DNA of 64,000 nt from Marichromatium bheemlicum (GTDB lineage Bacteria > Pseudomonadota > Gammaproteobacteria > Chromatiales > Chromatiaceae): the NCBI RefSeq assembly GCF_012276755.1, contig NZ_JAAXKX010000002.1, positions 62,001 to 126,000 on the forward strand. Direction: 5' to 3'. Positions 21,334 to 30,431 of this stretch are shown here, in pieces. Under the pieces are notes generated by a model. It worked only from the letters and a program-made list of their open reading frames with translations. It was not told the origin of the DNA and did no database searches. Numbering within the stretch: position 1 is the stretch's first letter; the number at the start of each line of letters is the position of its first letter. Position numbers and translations under genes: made by a program.

Positions 21334-22383
21334 ATGGCTCGATTCCTCCCCGCTCCGCCCCGTGCCGGTCTCTTGCTCCTAGCGCTGACGCTGGGGCTCG
21401 GCATCGCCGCCCCGGTCGAGGCCACCTTCTCGATCGTCGCCCGCGACCCGACGACCGCGACGCTCGGGGTTGCGGTGCAGTCGAAATACTTCGGCGTCGG
21501 CACCGTCGTCCCCCACGCCCGCGCCGGGGTCGGCGCCCTGGCCACCCAAGCCCAGGGCAGCTTGGAGCACGGTCGCCGTGGCCTGGCACTGCTCGCCGAA
21601 GGGGTCGGCCCGACCGAGACCCTGCGCCGACTGCTCGCCGACGACCCGCTGCGCAACGCGCGCCAGCTCGGCATCATCACACTCCAGGGTGCGCCGCTGA
21701 CCCATAGCGGCGACCAGACCCTGCCGTGGTCGGGCGGGCGCAGCGGCGCACACTATGCCGTCCAGGGCAATCTGCTCGCCGGTCCCGAGGTGGTCGCGGC
21801 GATGGCCGCCGCCTTCGAGTCGACCCCGGGCGCCCTGTCCTCACGACTGGTCGCCGCGCTCGCCGCCGGTCAGGCCGCTGGCGGCGACCAGCGCGGACGC
21901 CAGTCCGCCGCACTGCTGGTGGTGCGTGCCGGGGCCGGCTATCAGGGCGAGAGCGACCGGCTCATCGACCTGCGTGTCGACGACCACCCGGCACCGATCC
22001 GCGAACTCGCGCGCCTGCTCGACATCCGTCTCGCCCAGCTCGCCCTCGAGCGCTGTCAGGCGCTCCTCGCCGGGGACGAGGCGATCACCGCCGGGGACCT
22101 CGCCCGAGCCCGTACCGAGGCCCTGCGCGCGACTCGGCTCGACCCCCGCAACGACACCGCCTGGCTCACCCTGGCGATGATCGAGACGGCCCGCGGGGCA
22201 CCCACGGCGGCAGCCGCGGCGGGCCGTCACGCGCTGTTGCTCAACCCGCTGCTCAAGCGCCATCTCGTTGCCGACGGCGGCGAGCCCGGCCTCCCACCGG
22301 CCGTGCTCGAACGGCTGCTCGAGAACCCCGGATTCCGTGGTCTGTGGAACGCCCTGCCAACCCCCGAGGACGTGGCGCGATGA
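21334..22383 (+). CDS. Secreted DUF1028 (Ntn-hydrolase-like) protein with TPR-like tail
   Basis: Exported protein of 349 residues. A signal peptide (MARFLPAPPRAGLLLLALTL, ending near PVEA) is followed by TFSIVARDPTTATLGVAVQS, the hallmark start of DUF1028. The mature chain would therefore begin with Thr, as expected for an N-terminal-nucleophile hydrolase. DUF1028 members have that fold but poorly known substrates. Residues after about 230 hold repeats resembling TPR helices (RTEALRATRLDPRNDTAWLT). The ATG at 21334 is chosen because the signal peptide starts there. The stop overlaps the transporter start by four bases, so the two are translationally coupled. Confidence 0.88.
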   Translation: MARFLPAPPRAGLLLLALTLGLGIAAPVEATFSIVARDPTTATLGVAVQSKYFGVGTVVPHARAGVGALATQAQGSLEHGRRGLALLAEGVGPTETLRRLLADDPLRNARQLGIITLQGAPLTHSGDQTLPWSGGRSGAHYAVQGNLLAGPEVVAAMAAAFESTPGALSSRLVAALAAGQAAGGDQRGRQSAALLVVRAGAGYQGESDRLIDLRVDDHPAPIRELARLLDIRLAQLALERCQALLAGDEAITAGDLARARTEALRATRLDPRNDTAWLTLAMIETARGAPTAAAAAGRHALLLNPLLKRHLVADGGEPGLPPAVLERLLENPGFRGLWNALPTPEDVAR

Positions 22384-24563
22384 GCCGGGGGCGACGCCGC
22401 CGGCTCCCCCGGCTCGGGCTCTCCACCCAGGTGATCATCGGGCTGGTGGCGGGCCTCCTCGCCGGGCTGTTCTTCGGCGAGTCGGTGACAGTGGTCGAGC
22501 CGCTCGGGACCATCTTCATCGGCCTGCTGCAGATGACCGTGATCCCCTACATCGTGGTCTCGCTGATCGCCGCCATCGGTCATCTGCACATGCCGCAGAT
22601 CCGGCTGCTCGCGCTCAAGGGCGGCGGCCTGATCCTGGTGTTCTGGGGACTGATCCTGGCGGTGGTGGCACTGATGCCGCTGGGCTATCCCGATTGGCTC
22701 TCGGCCTCCTTCTACAGCTCCGCCCTGCTCGCCGAGCCACCACCGACCGACCTGCTCGCGCTCTATATCCCTGCCAACCCCTTCGCCTCGCTCGCCGAGG
22801 GGGTGATCCCGGCGATCGTGCTGTTCAGCATCGCCATGGGGCTGGCCACGGCGATGCTCGACGACAAGCAACTGGTGGTACAGAGCCTCGAGCAGTACGC
22901 CCACGCGCTGATGCTGATCGCCCAGTTCGTCGCCCGCCTGGCGCCCATCGGGGTGTTCGCGCTAACCGCGGTCGCCGCCGGCACCATCAGCGTCGAGGAG
23001 TTCGGTCGCCTCCAGGTCTATATCGTCACCTATGTCGCCATGGCCCTGCTGCTGAGCCTGTGGGTGGTGCCGGGACTGGTCTCGGCGCTGACCCCGTTCG
23101 GTTTCGCCGAGACCCTGCGCAGCACCCGCGACGCCCTGGTGACCGCCTTCGCCACCGGCTCGCTGCTGATCGTGCTGCCGCTGCTCGCCGAATCGACCAA
23201 GGATATCCTCGAGCGCGCCGGGGTCGATCGCGAGCGCGCCTCCGGGGTAGTCGACGTGATCACCCCGATCAACTTCAACATCCCCAATCTCGGCAAACTG
23301 ATCGCGCTCTCCTTCGTGCTCTTCGCCGGCTGGTTCGCCGGCAACGACATCGCCCCGGGACAATACCCCGAGTTCCTCGCCTCGGGGCTGGTGAGCTTCT
23401 TCGGCGAGGTGGTCATCGCCCTGCCCTTCCTGCTCGATCTGATGCAGATCCCGGCGGACATGTTCAACCTGTTCGTCACCGTCGACGTCTTCACCGGGCG
23501 TTTCGGCACCCTGCTCGCCGGTGTCCACACGGTGGCGTTGTCGCTGTTGGTGACCGCCTCGGTGGTCGGCATCCTCAAGGTCCGCTGGCGCCGGCTCGGG
23601 CTCTTTCTCGGCGCCACGGCGGCGCTGCTGGGCGCCACCCTGATGGCGATCAATCTGTTCTTCACCCACTTCGTCGAGAACCGCTACACCAAGGACGACG
23701 CGGTGCGCGCCATGACCCTGATGGAGGCCCCCTGGCCGAGCACCGAGGTGTTCGGGCGCGATGAGGCGGACGCGCCACCGCCCTCCACCGGCACCGGTTC
23801 GACGCTCGATCGCATCGAGGCACGCCAACTGCTGCGCGCCTGCTATGTCCCCGAGTTGCTGCCGCAGTCCTATCGCGGCGCCGAGGGCACCTTGATCGGT
23901 CACGACATCGAGCTGATGCACCGTCTCGCCGCCACCCTGGGGGTCAAGCTCGAGTTGATTGCAATCGAGCGCACCCGCTTCGTCGAGCGACTCGACAGCG
24001 GCTGGTGCGATCTCATCGGTACCGGGCTGACCATCACCCCGGCGCGGGCGCGCCGGGCGAGCTTCACCACGCCCTATGTCACCGATGGGCTGGCCTTCGT
24101 GGTCCCGGACCAGCAGCGCAAGCTGTTCGCCAGCGTCGAGCGGCTGCGCGAGCAGCCGGGGCTGCGTATCGCCGTACTCAGTGGCTTGGGGCTCTACGAG
24201 TCACACATCCGCCGGCTGTTGCCCGGGGCCGAGATCGTCCGTCTGCAGCGCATCGAGGACTTCTTCGACACACCCGAGCAGGCCCACGCCCTGGTCACCC
24301 TGGCGATGATCGGCTCCAGCCACACCCTGCTGCACCCGCGCTACAGCCTGGTGGTTCCCAAGCCAGTGGCGCGTATCCCGCTGGCCTTCGCGCTCGCCCG
24401 CGACGACACCCTGTTCAAGGCCTATCTCGACAACTGGTTGCTGCTGCAACAGCAGGGCGGCGCACTCACCCGCCTCTACGACTACTGGGTACTCGGCCAC
24501 GGGGTGGCCGAGTCACGCGAACGCTGGTCGATCGCGCGCGACCTGCTCGGTTGGATCGACTGA
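22380..24563 (+). CDS. Dicarboxylate/glutamate symporter fused to family-3 solute-binding domain
   Basis: The 727-residue protein joins two functions. Residues 1-450 are a cation:dicarboxylate symporter (DAACS, GltP/DctA fold) with TVIPYIVVSLI, the loop TAFATGSLLIVLPLL and the binding motif VITPINFNIPNLGKLI. After an extra hydrophobic helix near residues 405-425, residues 476-727 form an SBP_bac_3 domain of the amino-acid type (GHDIELMHRLAATLGV, DLIGTGLTITPARA). The extra helix would place the binding domain in the periplasm, where it could hand ligand to the symporter. Acidic amino acids are the likely cargo. The ATG at 22380 overlaps the DUF1028 stop, and the glutaminase gene follows. Confidence 0.9.
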   Translation: MSRGRRRRLPRLGLSTQVIIGLVAGLLAGLFFGESVTVVEPLGTIFIGLLQMTVIPYIVVSLIAAIGHLHMPQIRLLALKGGGLILVFWGLILAVVALMPLGYPDWLSASFYSSALLAEPPPTDLLALYIPANPFASLAEGVIPAIVLFSIAMGLATAMLDDKQLVVQSLEQYAHALMLIAQFVARLAPIGVFALTAVAAGTISVEEFGRLQVYIVTYVAMALLLSLWVVPGLVSALTPFGFAETLRSTRDALVTAFATGSLLIVLPLLAESTKDILERAGVDRERASGVVDVITPINFNIPNLGKLIALSFVLFAGWFAGNDIAPGQYPEFLASGLVSFFGEVVIALPFLLDLMQIPADMFNLFVTVDVFTGRFGTLLAGVHTVALSLLVTASVVGILKVRWRRLGLFLGATAALLGATLMAINLFFTHFVENRYTKDDAVRAMTLMEAPWPSTEVFGRDEADAPPPSTGTGSTLDRIEARQLLRACYVPELLPQSYRGAEGTLIGHDIELMHRLAATLGVKLELIAIERTRFVERLDSGWCDLIGTGLTITPARARRASFTTPYVTDGLAFVVPDQQRKLFASVERLREQPGLRIAVLSGLGLYESHIRRLLPGAEIVRLQRIEDFFDTPEQAHALVTLAMIGSSHTLLHPRYSLVVPKPVARIPLAFALARDDTLFKAYLDNWLLLQQQGGALTRLYDYWVLGHGVAESRERWSIARDLLGWID

Positions 24564-24583
24564 TGAGACCACGGAGGTCATCG

Positions 24584-25627
24584 ATGCGCGCACTGTCGGC
24601 CCTCGTCCTCGCGCTGTTGGTCGGTGGCTGCACCGCGCCTGCGCCCCCGCCCGCGACACCGGAGATGTCCCCAGCGCCGGGTGCGCCGACACCGACCCAG
24701 CGGCGACTCGACGCGGACCTGCGCGCGGTCGCCGCCGCGCTGCGCGACAACCATGCGGGCGAGGTCTACGCCGGGGCGGTGGCGGGAACCCGCGCCGAGG
24801 ACCTGGCGATCGCGCTGACCCTGGTCGACGGTCGCACCCTGGGGGTCGGCCCCACCGCCGCGCACTTTCCGCTGATGTCGGTCTCCAAGCCTTTCACCTA
24901 CGCCCTGGCGCTGGAGCAACGCGGCGCCGGGTTCATGCGCGCGCGGATCGGCACCAATGCCACCGGCCTGCCTTACAACTCGCTGGCCGCCGGCGCGATC
25001 CGCCCGAGCACGGCGCAGAACCCGCTGGTCAACGCCGGTGCCATCGCCACCCACAGCTATCTGCGCGGCCCCGATCCGGCGACCAAGCGCGCCCGGCTGC
25101 TCGGGTTCTACGCGCGACTGGCCGGCCGCCCACTGGCCGTCGAGTCGGCATGGCGCGCCACGCCACGCGCCCAGACCTATGCCCTGGCCTATCAGATGCA
25201 GGCGGCCGGGCGACTCGAGGGCGAGGTCGAGGACGCCGTCTCGCGTTATCTCGAGGCCTGCATCGTCGCCGTCGATGTCACCACGCTCGCCCACATGGGC
25301 GCAACCCTGGCCAACGCCGGGATCGCGCCCGGCGGGGATGAGCGCATCATCACCGCCGCTCATGCCCGCGACGTCCTGGCGCTGATGACGATCGCCGGGA
25401 TGTACGAGGACAGCGGTCGGTGGTGGCAGCGGGTGGGGCTGCCGGCCAAGAGCGGGGTGAGCGGCGCGATCCTCGCCGTGGTCCCCGGCTGGGGGGCGAT
25501 CGCCGCCTACTCGCCGCGGCTCGACGCTGCGGGCAACAGCGTGCGCGCAGCACTCGCCATCGAGCGGCTGGCCGCGCGCTGGCAGCTCCACGGCGTCGAG
25601 CGACTGCTCGCCGTCCCCGCTCGGTGA
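24584..25627 (+). CDS. glsA: Glutaminase, predicted lipoprotein
   Basis: Serine-dependent glutaminase that hydrolyses glutamine to glutamate and ammonia. The 347-residue protein has the SxxK nucleophile motif LMSVSKPFTYAL, AQNPLVNAGAIA, and the C-terminal GLPAKSGVSGAILAVVPG. Unlike the usual cytosolic enzyme it starts with a lipoprotein signal, MRALSALVLALLVGGC, lipidated Cys at 16, then a Pro-rich linker. It should therefore sit in the periplasm on a membrane. An earlier ATG at 24563 overlaps the transporter stop, but 24584 has GGAGG seven bases before it. Glutamate produced outside could be taken up by the neighbouring symporter. Confidence 0.9.
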   Translation: MRALSALVLALLVGGCTAPAPPPATPEMSPAPGAPTPTQRRLDADLRAVAAALRDNHAGEVYAGAVAGTRAEDLAIALTLVDGRTLGVGPTAAHFPLMSVSKPFTYALALEQRGAGFMRARIGTNATGLPYNSLAAGAIRPSTAQNPLVNAGAIATHSYLRGPDPATKRARLLGFYARLAGRPLAVESAWRATPRAQTYALAYQMQAAGRLEGEVEDAVSRYLEACIVAVDVTTLAHMGATLANAGIAPGGDERIITAAHARDVLALMTIAGMYEDSGRWWQRVGLPAKSGVSGAILAVVPGWGAIAAYSPRLDAAGNSVRAALAIERLAARWQLHGVERLLAVPAR

Positions 25628-25696
25628 CATAGTCACAGAGCGCCACGAGGCCGCGCGTTAACCTCTCGACCATCAACCCATCGACGAGGTAACGAC

Positions 25697-25882
25697 ATGA
25701 CCAAGAACATCGGCTCCACCGACCGCAACATCCGTCTGGCCATCGGCGCAGTGCTGCTGCTCTGGGGCCTGATCGCCCAGAACTGGCTCGGCGCCATCGG
25801 CCTGGTGCCGCTGGCCACCGCGCTGATCGGCTGGTGCCCGGCCTATGTGCCCTTCGGCATCAACACCGCCGCCAAGGACTGA
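25697..25882 (+). CDS. DUF2892 small inner-membrane protein
   Basis: Sixty-one residues beginning MTKNIGSTDRNIRLAIGAVL, with two hydrophobic segments (IRLAIGAVLLLWGLIAQNWL and AIGLVPLATALIGWCPAYVP). This is the DUF2892 pattern also seen in the membrane anchor of YgaP. The CPAY motif near residue 47 is conserved in the family and often linked to sulfur or persulfide handling, but here no rhodanese domain is attached. GAGG precedes the ATG. A hairpin just downstream suggests it ends its own transcript. Confidence 0.87.
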   Translation: MTKNIGSTDRNIRLAIGAVLLLWGLIAQNWLGAIGLVPLATALIGWCPAYVPFGINTAAKD

Positions 25883-25892
25883 GCACCGGTCA

Positions 25893-25923
25893 CGCCCCCA
25901 GGCGGCCTCCGACCTGGGGGGCG
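25893..25923 (+). terminator. Hairpin terminator after the DUF2892 gene
   Basis: CGCCCCCAGG (25893-25902) pairs with CCTGGGGGGCG (25913-25923) with one extra G, around a ten-base loop. It starts 11 bases after the stop codon. There is no clear T tract. Confidence 0.6.
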
Positions 25924-26103
25924 GGCGCACAACATCGACATCCGGGTGATGCACCGACCCCGGATCTCACGTATTCTCGACCATCAACCAGAGGCGTCTT
26001 GACGCCGACGGCGGCAGAGGGGTGGCGCAACGGCACAGGTCCGGCCCAGGGAGACACGGCCACTCCGACCCTTGAACCTGGATACCCGGTCAGGATCGAC
26101 CCC

Positions 26104-27390
26104 GTGTCCGCACTACGCCCAGCCATGGCCGAACACGACCTCACTGCCGGCGAGATCCCCTCCGACGAACTGCTCGTGGTCCTCGACGCGGCACTCACCA
26201 GCGTCATCATCACCACCGCCGAGCTCGACGACGACCACCCCCAGATCCTTTACGTCAACAAGGCCTTCGAGCGCATGACCGGCTACACCCGCGCCGAGCT
26301 GATCGGGCGCACGCCGCGAATCCTCCAGGGCGAGCGCACCGAACGCGCGGTACTCGACCGACTCCGCCACGATCTCGAGCACGGCCACGACTTCTCCGGC
26401 CAGGCCGTCAACTATCGCAAGGACGGCACCCCCTACTGGGTCTCCTGGAACATCACCCCGATCCGGGCCCCCGACGGCACCATCCGCTACTTCTTCTCCA
26501 ACCAGAAGGACGTCACCGAGGAGGTCCGGCTACGCCAGGCGCTCGAGCGCGAGCGCGCGCTGCTCACCCAGATCATCGATCTCAACCCGGCGATGATCGG
26601 GATCAGCGACGGCCAGCTGCTGCATCAGGCCAATAGTGCGTTGCGTGAGTACTTCGGGATCACCGACCTCGAGCGCTTCCAGCGCGAGCGCGGCTGCATC
26701 TGTCACTACTTCAAGACCCTCAACGGTCACCCCTTCACTCCCTCGCCGGCCTGGATCGAGGCGGCGGCGACCTCCGGACCGGTCAAGCTCCAGGTCGATC
26801 ACCAGGGCCAGACGGGCTACCTGCTCGCCGAGTGTCGCCGCCTGCCCGAGGAGGGGGGATTCGTGCTCACCCTGCACGACATCACCGACGCCGAGCTGGC
26901 ACACTGTCGTGCCCGCGAGCAGGCCGAACGCGACCCGCTGACCCAGCTGCTCAACCGCCGCGGCCTCGATCGCTCGATGGCACACCTCCATGGACGCACC
27001 TGTGCCTATGCGGTGCTGTTCATCGATCTCGATCATTTCAAGCGCATCAACGACAGCTGCGGCCACGAAGCCGGCGATGCGGCCCTGCAAGGGCTCGCCA
27101 AGGTGCTGTGTCGCCACACCCGCAAGAGTGATCTGTGCGTGCGTTGGGGCGGCGAGGAATTCCTGGTGGTGCTACCGCAGACCGGAGCGAAGGATGCCCG
27201 GCGTATCGCCGAGAAGCTGCGCCGGGCGATTGGCCGCGATCACCACGTCCCTACCACCGCCAGTATCGGGGTCGGTTGCGGACGCGCCGACGAACCGCTC
27301 GAGATGGTGCTGGATCGTGCCGACCAGGCCGTCTATCGCGCCAAGCGCGCCGGACGCAACCGCGTCGTCTACGGCGGTCCCGACGACTAG
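26104..27390 (+). CDS. PAS-PAS-GGDEF diguanylate cyclase
   Basis: Makes cyclic di-GMP from two GTP. The 428-residue protein has a first PAS at about 20-135 with the LOV-like stretch GRTPRILQGER, but Pro replaces the photoactive Cys, so it is not a blue-light LOV domain. A second PAS-like region follows at about 145-265. The GGDEF domain ends the chain with an active GGEEF at 349-353 and an intact RxxD inhibitory site (RKSD, 340-343). GTG at 26104 is preferred over ATG at 26125 because CAGGA lies upstream of the former only. Its stop overlaps that of the convergent M42 gene by four bases. Confidence 0.9.
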   Translation: MSALRPAMAEHDLTAGEIPSDELLVVLDAALTSVIITTAELDDDHPQILYVNKAFERMTGYTRAELIGRTPRILQGERTERAVLDRLRHDLEHGHDFSGQAVNYRKDGTPYWVSWNITPIRAPDGTIRYFFSNQKDVTEEVRLRQALERERALLTQIIDLNPAMIGISDGQLLHQANSALREYFGITDLERFQRERGCICHYFKTLNGHPFTPSPAWIEAAATSGPVKLQVDHQGQTGYLLAECRRLPEEGGFVLTLHDITDAELAHCRAREQAERDPLTQLLNRRGLDRSMAHLHGRTCAYAVLFIDLDHFKRINDSCGHEAGDAALQGLAKVLCRHTRKSDLCVRWGGEEFLVVLPQTGAKDARRIAEKLRRAIGRDHHVPTTASIGVGCGRADEPLEMVLDRADQAVYRAKRAGRNRVVYGGPDD

Positions 27391-28496
27391 CCCGGCTGGA
27401 TCGGGAAGCCGGCGCGCGGCCCCATCTCGTAGCGGTCGCGACTAAAGAGCGGCGGTGCCTGCATGTAGACCCCGACCAATCGCGCCAGCGATTCCAGGGC
27501 ATCGAGATGGATGCGCTCGTAACCGTGCGAGGCGTCGACGCCGAAGGTCACCAGCGCGGTACGCACATCGTTGCCGGCCTCGAGCGCGGCGGCGCTGTCG
27601 GAGCGGTAGTAGCGGAAGACGTCGCGCTGGTGAGAGATGGCGAACTCCTGGCAGAGCTGGATGACGCGGTGGGTGAGGTGGTAGTCGAAGGGGCCGCTCT
27701 GGTCGGCCATCGCGATGGTCACCCCGAACTCGCTCGAGTTCTGTCCCGGCGCGGTGGTGCCGTTGTCGATGGTGAGCATCTCGGCGACATCCTGGTGCAA
27801 CGCCGCCGAGGCGCCGGAGCCGACCTCCTCGGAGATGGTGAATAACGGGTGGCAGTCGACCGGCAGCTCGGGGCGCTCGCGCTGCACCGCCTCGATCGCC
27901 CCCAGCAGCACCGCGGCGCCGGCCTTGTCGTCGAGGTGACGGGCGTTGATGAAACCGGTATCGGTCAGCTCTGGACAGGTGTCGATGGCGAGGAAGTCGC
28001 CGACATGGACACCCAGGCGCAACAACCCATTGAGGTCCGAGACCCGGGCATCGATCCGGAACTCGACATGGTCCCAACCGCCCGGTTGGTTATCGATCTC
28101 GGGGGCGAAGGTGTGCCCTGAGGCCTTCATCGGCAGGATGGTGCCACGCAGCTGGCCGGTATCGGTGAACAAGGTCGCGCGCGCGCCCTCGGCGAAACGC
28201 GCGTTCCAGTGTCCCACCGGCACCAACTGCAACCGGCCATTGTCCTTGAGTCCCTTGACCATGGCGCCAAGGGTGTCGATATGGGCGACCACGGCGCGAT
28301 CGGGCTGAGAGACCTTGCCCTTGAGGGTGGCGCGGATGGCACCGCGCCGGGTCAGCTCGAAGGGCACGCCGAGGCGCTCGAGTTCCTCGCACACCAGATG
28401 GACCACCCGGTCGGTATAGCCCGAGGGACTGGGGGTGAACAACAGCTTCAGCAGGATATCGACCAGATAACTCGAGTCGATGGCAGGTAGCTTCAA
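27387..28496 (-). CDS. NAGGN-cluster M42-family metallopeptidase
   Basis: Di-metal aminopeptidase-like protein of 369 residues in the M42 family. The metal motifs are VVAHIDTLG, NARHLDDKAGAA, ISEEVGSGAS and VTFGVDASHGYERI. It overlaps the end of ngg by four bases. In other bacteria an M42 member always accompanies asnO and ngg in the N-acetylglutaminylglutamine amide locus (PA3461 in Pseudomonas). Its role there is not settled; turnover or trimming of the osmolyte is the obvious guess. Confidence 0.92.
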   Translation of the reverse strand: MKLPAIDSSYLVDILLKLLFTPSPSGYTDRVVHLVCEELERLGVPFELTRRGAIRATLKGKVSQPDRAVVAHIDTLGAMVKGLKDNGRLQLVPVGHWNARFAEGARATLFTDTGQLRGTILPMKASGHTFAPEIDNQPGGWDHVEFRIDARVSDLNGLLRLGVHVGDFLAIDTCPELTDTGFINARHLDDKAGAAVLLGAIEAVQRERPELPVDCHPLFTISEEVGSGASAALHQDVAEMLTIDNGTTAPGQNSSEFGVTIAMADQSGPFDYHLTHRVIQLCQEFAISHQRDVFRYYRSDSAAALEAGNDVRTALVTFGVDASHGYERIHLDALESLARLVGVYMQAPPLFSRDRYEMGPRAGFPIQPG

Positions 28497-30241
28497 GTGG
28501 ACTCCTCCCGGGTCGCGGTCTGCGGGAACAACAGGTCGACGAAGCGCTCTGCGGTCGGCTGTGGCTCGTGGTTGGCCAACCCCGGGCGCTCGTTGGCCTC
28601 GATGATCACATACTCGGGCTCGGAAACCGAGGGCACGATGAAGTCGAGCCCAGTCACCGGGATATCGAGCGCGCGCGCCGCCGCCTCGGCCGCCTCGGCG
28701 AGCGTCGGGTGCAGCGCAGCGGTGACATCGTGGATGGTGCCGCCGGTGTGTAGGTTAGCGGTCTTGCGCACTTGCAATACGCGCCCCTCGGGGAGGATGT
28801 CGTCGAGCACCCAGCCGGCCTCGCGCACACAACGGCCGGTCTCGTCATCCATGGGGATGCTGCTCTCGCCACCGGTGGCCGCGCGTCGGCGCCGGCTCTG
28901 CGCCTGGATCAGGTCGCGGATGCTGTGCCGCCCGGTACCGACGACGTGTGCCGGGCGGCGGATGGCGGCAGCCACCACCTGATAATTGATGACGATGACG
29001 CGCAGGTCGTCACCCTTGACGTACTCCTCGAGGATCACCGTGTCACAGACCCGCCTGGCCCCGGCGATCGCCAGCTCCAGCGCCTGCGGGTCACGGATGT
29101 CGACACTGATCCCCGCCCCCTGCTCGCCGCGGGCCGGCTTGACCACCAGGCTGCCGAGCCGCGAGAGCAGCGCCTCGGCCTGGTCGAGCGCCTGGAAGCG
29201 GGTCTGCTCCGGCACCCGTAGCCCGGCCCGACGCAACAGCCGATGGGTGACGGCCTTGTCGTCGCAACGGCTCATCGCCACCGCACTGGTCAATTCGCTG
29301 AGGCTCTCGCGACACACCACCCGCCTCCCCCCGAGGGTCAGCGCGAAGTAACCGGCCTCGGCATCGATCACCTCGACCCCGATACCGCGCCGCCGCGCCT
29401 CCTTGACGATGATGGTGGCGTAGGGATTGAGGTCGACCTCGGGCTGACGCCCCATGAACAGGGGTTCGTTGAAGGCATTCTTGTTCTTGACCGCGAAGGC
29501 CGGGACACGCTCGAAACCGAGCTTCTGATAAAGCCGGATGGCGTTACTGTTGTCGTGGATCACCGAGAGATCGAGGAAGGCACGTCCACGCGCTAGATAG
29601 GACTCGGCGACCTGACGCACCAGCGCCTCACCGATCCCCGGATAGGGGGCCTGGGCGTCGACGGCCAGGGCCCACAGGCTGGCACCGTTCTCGGGATCAT
29701 CGAAGGCGGCGGCATGATCGACACCGTTGACCACGCCGAGCAGCGAGCCGTCCTGTTCGTCCTCGGCGATCCAGTAGGTCAGCACCTTGGAGGTGCGATG
29801 CGCCCAGATGAAGTCTGCCCCTGGCGGCACCATGCCACGGCTGATGTAGAGGCGCTGCATCGCCTCGGCGTCGGCATGGCAGTTCAAGAGGCGAATGTGG
29901 AAGCCCTTGGGTCGGCGATGACAGGACTGATAGCGCTCGAACCACAGCCGAAAGGTGTGTGAAGGGTCGAGGAAGAGGTCTTGCGGTGCCTGCGCCAACA
30001 CCACGTGGGGTTCATTGAGGTACAGGGCCACATCGCGAGTGCCGGGGCGCTCCTGCTGGAGCGCGCGCGCGATCTCGGCCGGGTCGGTGAAGGTCTGCCC
30101 GAACAGCAACCGGCCCCAGCCACAGTCGACACTGGCCGACTGCCCCAGGGTCTGATCGGCCCGTGGCTGGCGGTCCCAGTTCTTGACCGAGGGGGCCCGG
30201 CTGCGTTCGAGGCGGTGGTGGATGCGCTCTTTCATGGTCAT
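28493..30241 (-). CDS. ngg: N-acetylglutaminylglutamine synthetase
   Basis: Builds the dipeptide core of the osmoprotectant N-acetylglutaminylglutamine amide. The 582-residue protein has a GNAT acetyltransferase half at about 115-260 (PGIGEALVRQVAESYLARGR, IRLYQKLGFERVP). An ATP-grasp ligase half follows at about 320-575 (SLVVKPARGEQGAGISVDI, VILEEYVKGDDLRV, GLDFIVP, IIEANERPGLANHEP). Two ATGs lie at 30241 and 30235, with AGGA upstream. Upstream in-frame sequence to 30376 shows no homology. It lies 190 bases downstream of asnO in the same direction and overlaps the M42 gene. Confidence 0.93.
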   Translation of the reverse strand: MTMKERIHHRLERSRAPSVKNWDRQPRADQTLGQSASVDCGWGRLLFGQTFTDPAEIARALQQERPGTRDVALYLNEPHVVLAQAPQDLFLDPSHTFRLWFERYQSCHRRPKGFHIRLLNCHADAEAMQRLYISRGMVPPGADFIWAHRTSKVLTYWIAEDEQDGSLLGVVNGVDHAAAFDDPENGASLWALAVDAQAPYPGIGEALVRQVAESYLARGRAFLDLSVIHDNSNAIRLYQKLGFERVPAFAVKNKNAFNEPLFMGRQPEVDLNPYATIIVKEARRRGIGVEVIDAEAGYFALTLGGRRVVCRESLSELTSAVAMSRCDDKAVTHRLLRRAGLRVPEQTRFQALDQAEALLSRLGSLVVKPARGEQGAGISVDIRDPQALELAIAGARRVCDTVILEEYVKGDDLRVIVINYQVVAAAIRRPAHVVGTGRHSIRDLIQAQSRRRRAATGGESSIPMDDETGRCVREAGWVLDDILPEGRVLQVRKTANLHTGGTIHDVTAALHPTLAEAAEAAARALDIPVTGLDFIVPSVSEPEYVIIEANERPGLANHEPQPTAERFVDLLFPQTATREEST

Positions 30242-30340
30242 GCTGGCTGTCCTGTCTGCGTCACTGGCATGGATCGGATGACGTCGCTCGGGCGCCAGGG
30301 CGAGGTCCGCTCGAAGACATCCGGCCGAACCCCTGGCCAA

Positions 30341-30404
30341 GCGCTCGCAGTCACCGCGCGGCGGCTGCGAGCGCATGATTCAACGCATGCCGGGCGGCCC
30401 GGCA
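30341..30404 (-). other. Two hairpins in the asnO-ngg gap
   Basis: GCGCTCGCAG (30341-30350) pairs perfectly with CTGCGAGCGC (30365-30374) around 14 bases. TGCCGGG (30388-30394) pairs with CCCGGCA (30398-30404) around three bases. Both lie between two genes that should be co-expressed, so they may tune the ratio or stability of the two messages. No T tract follows. Confidence 0.5.
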
Positions 30405-30431
30405 GGTGTCTTTCCCTGACGCCACCCGCGC

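Noticed and set aside
26104-27390. LOV-type blue-light domain in the PAS-PAS-GGDEF cyclase
   Set aside because: The stretch GRTPRILQGER resembles the LOV signature, but Pro stands where the flavin-bonding Cys must be, so photochemistry is not expected.
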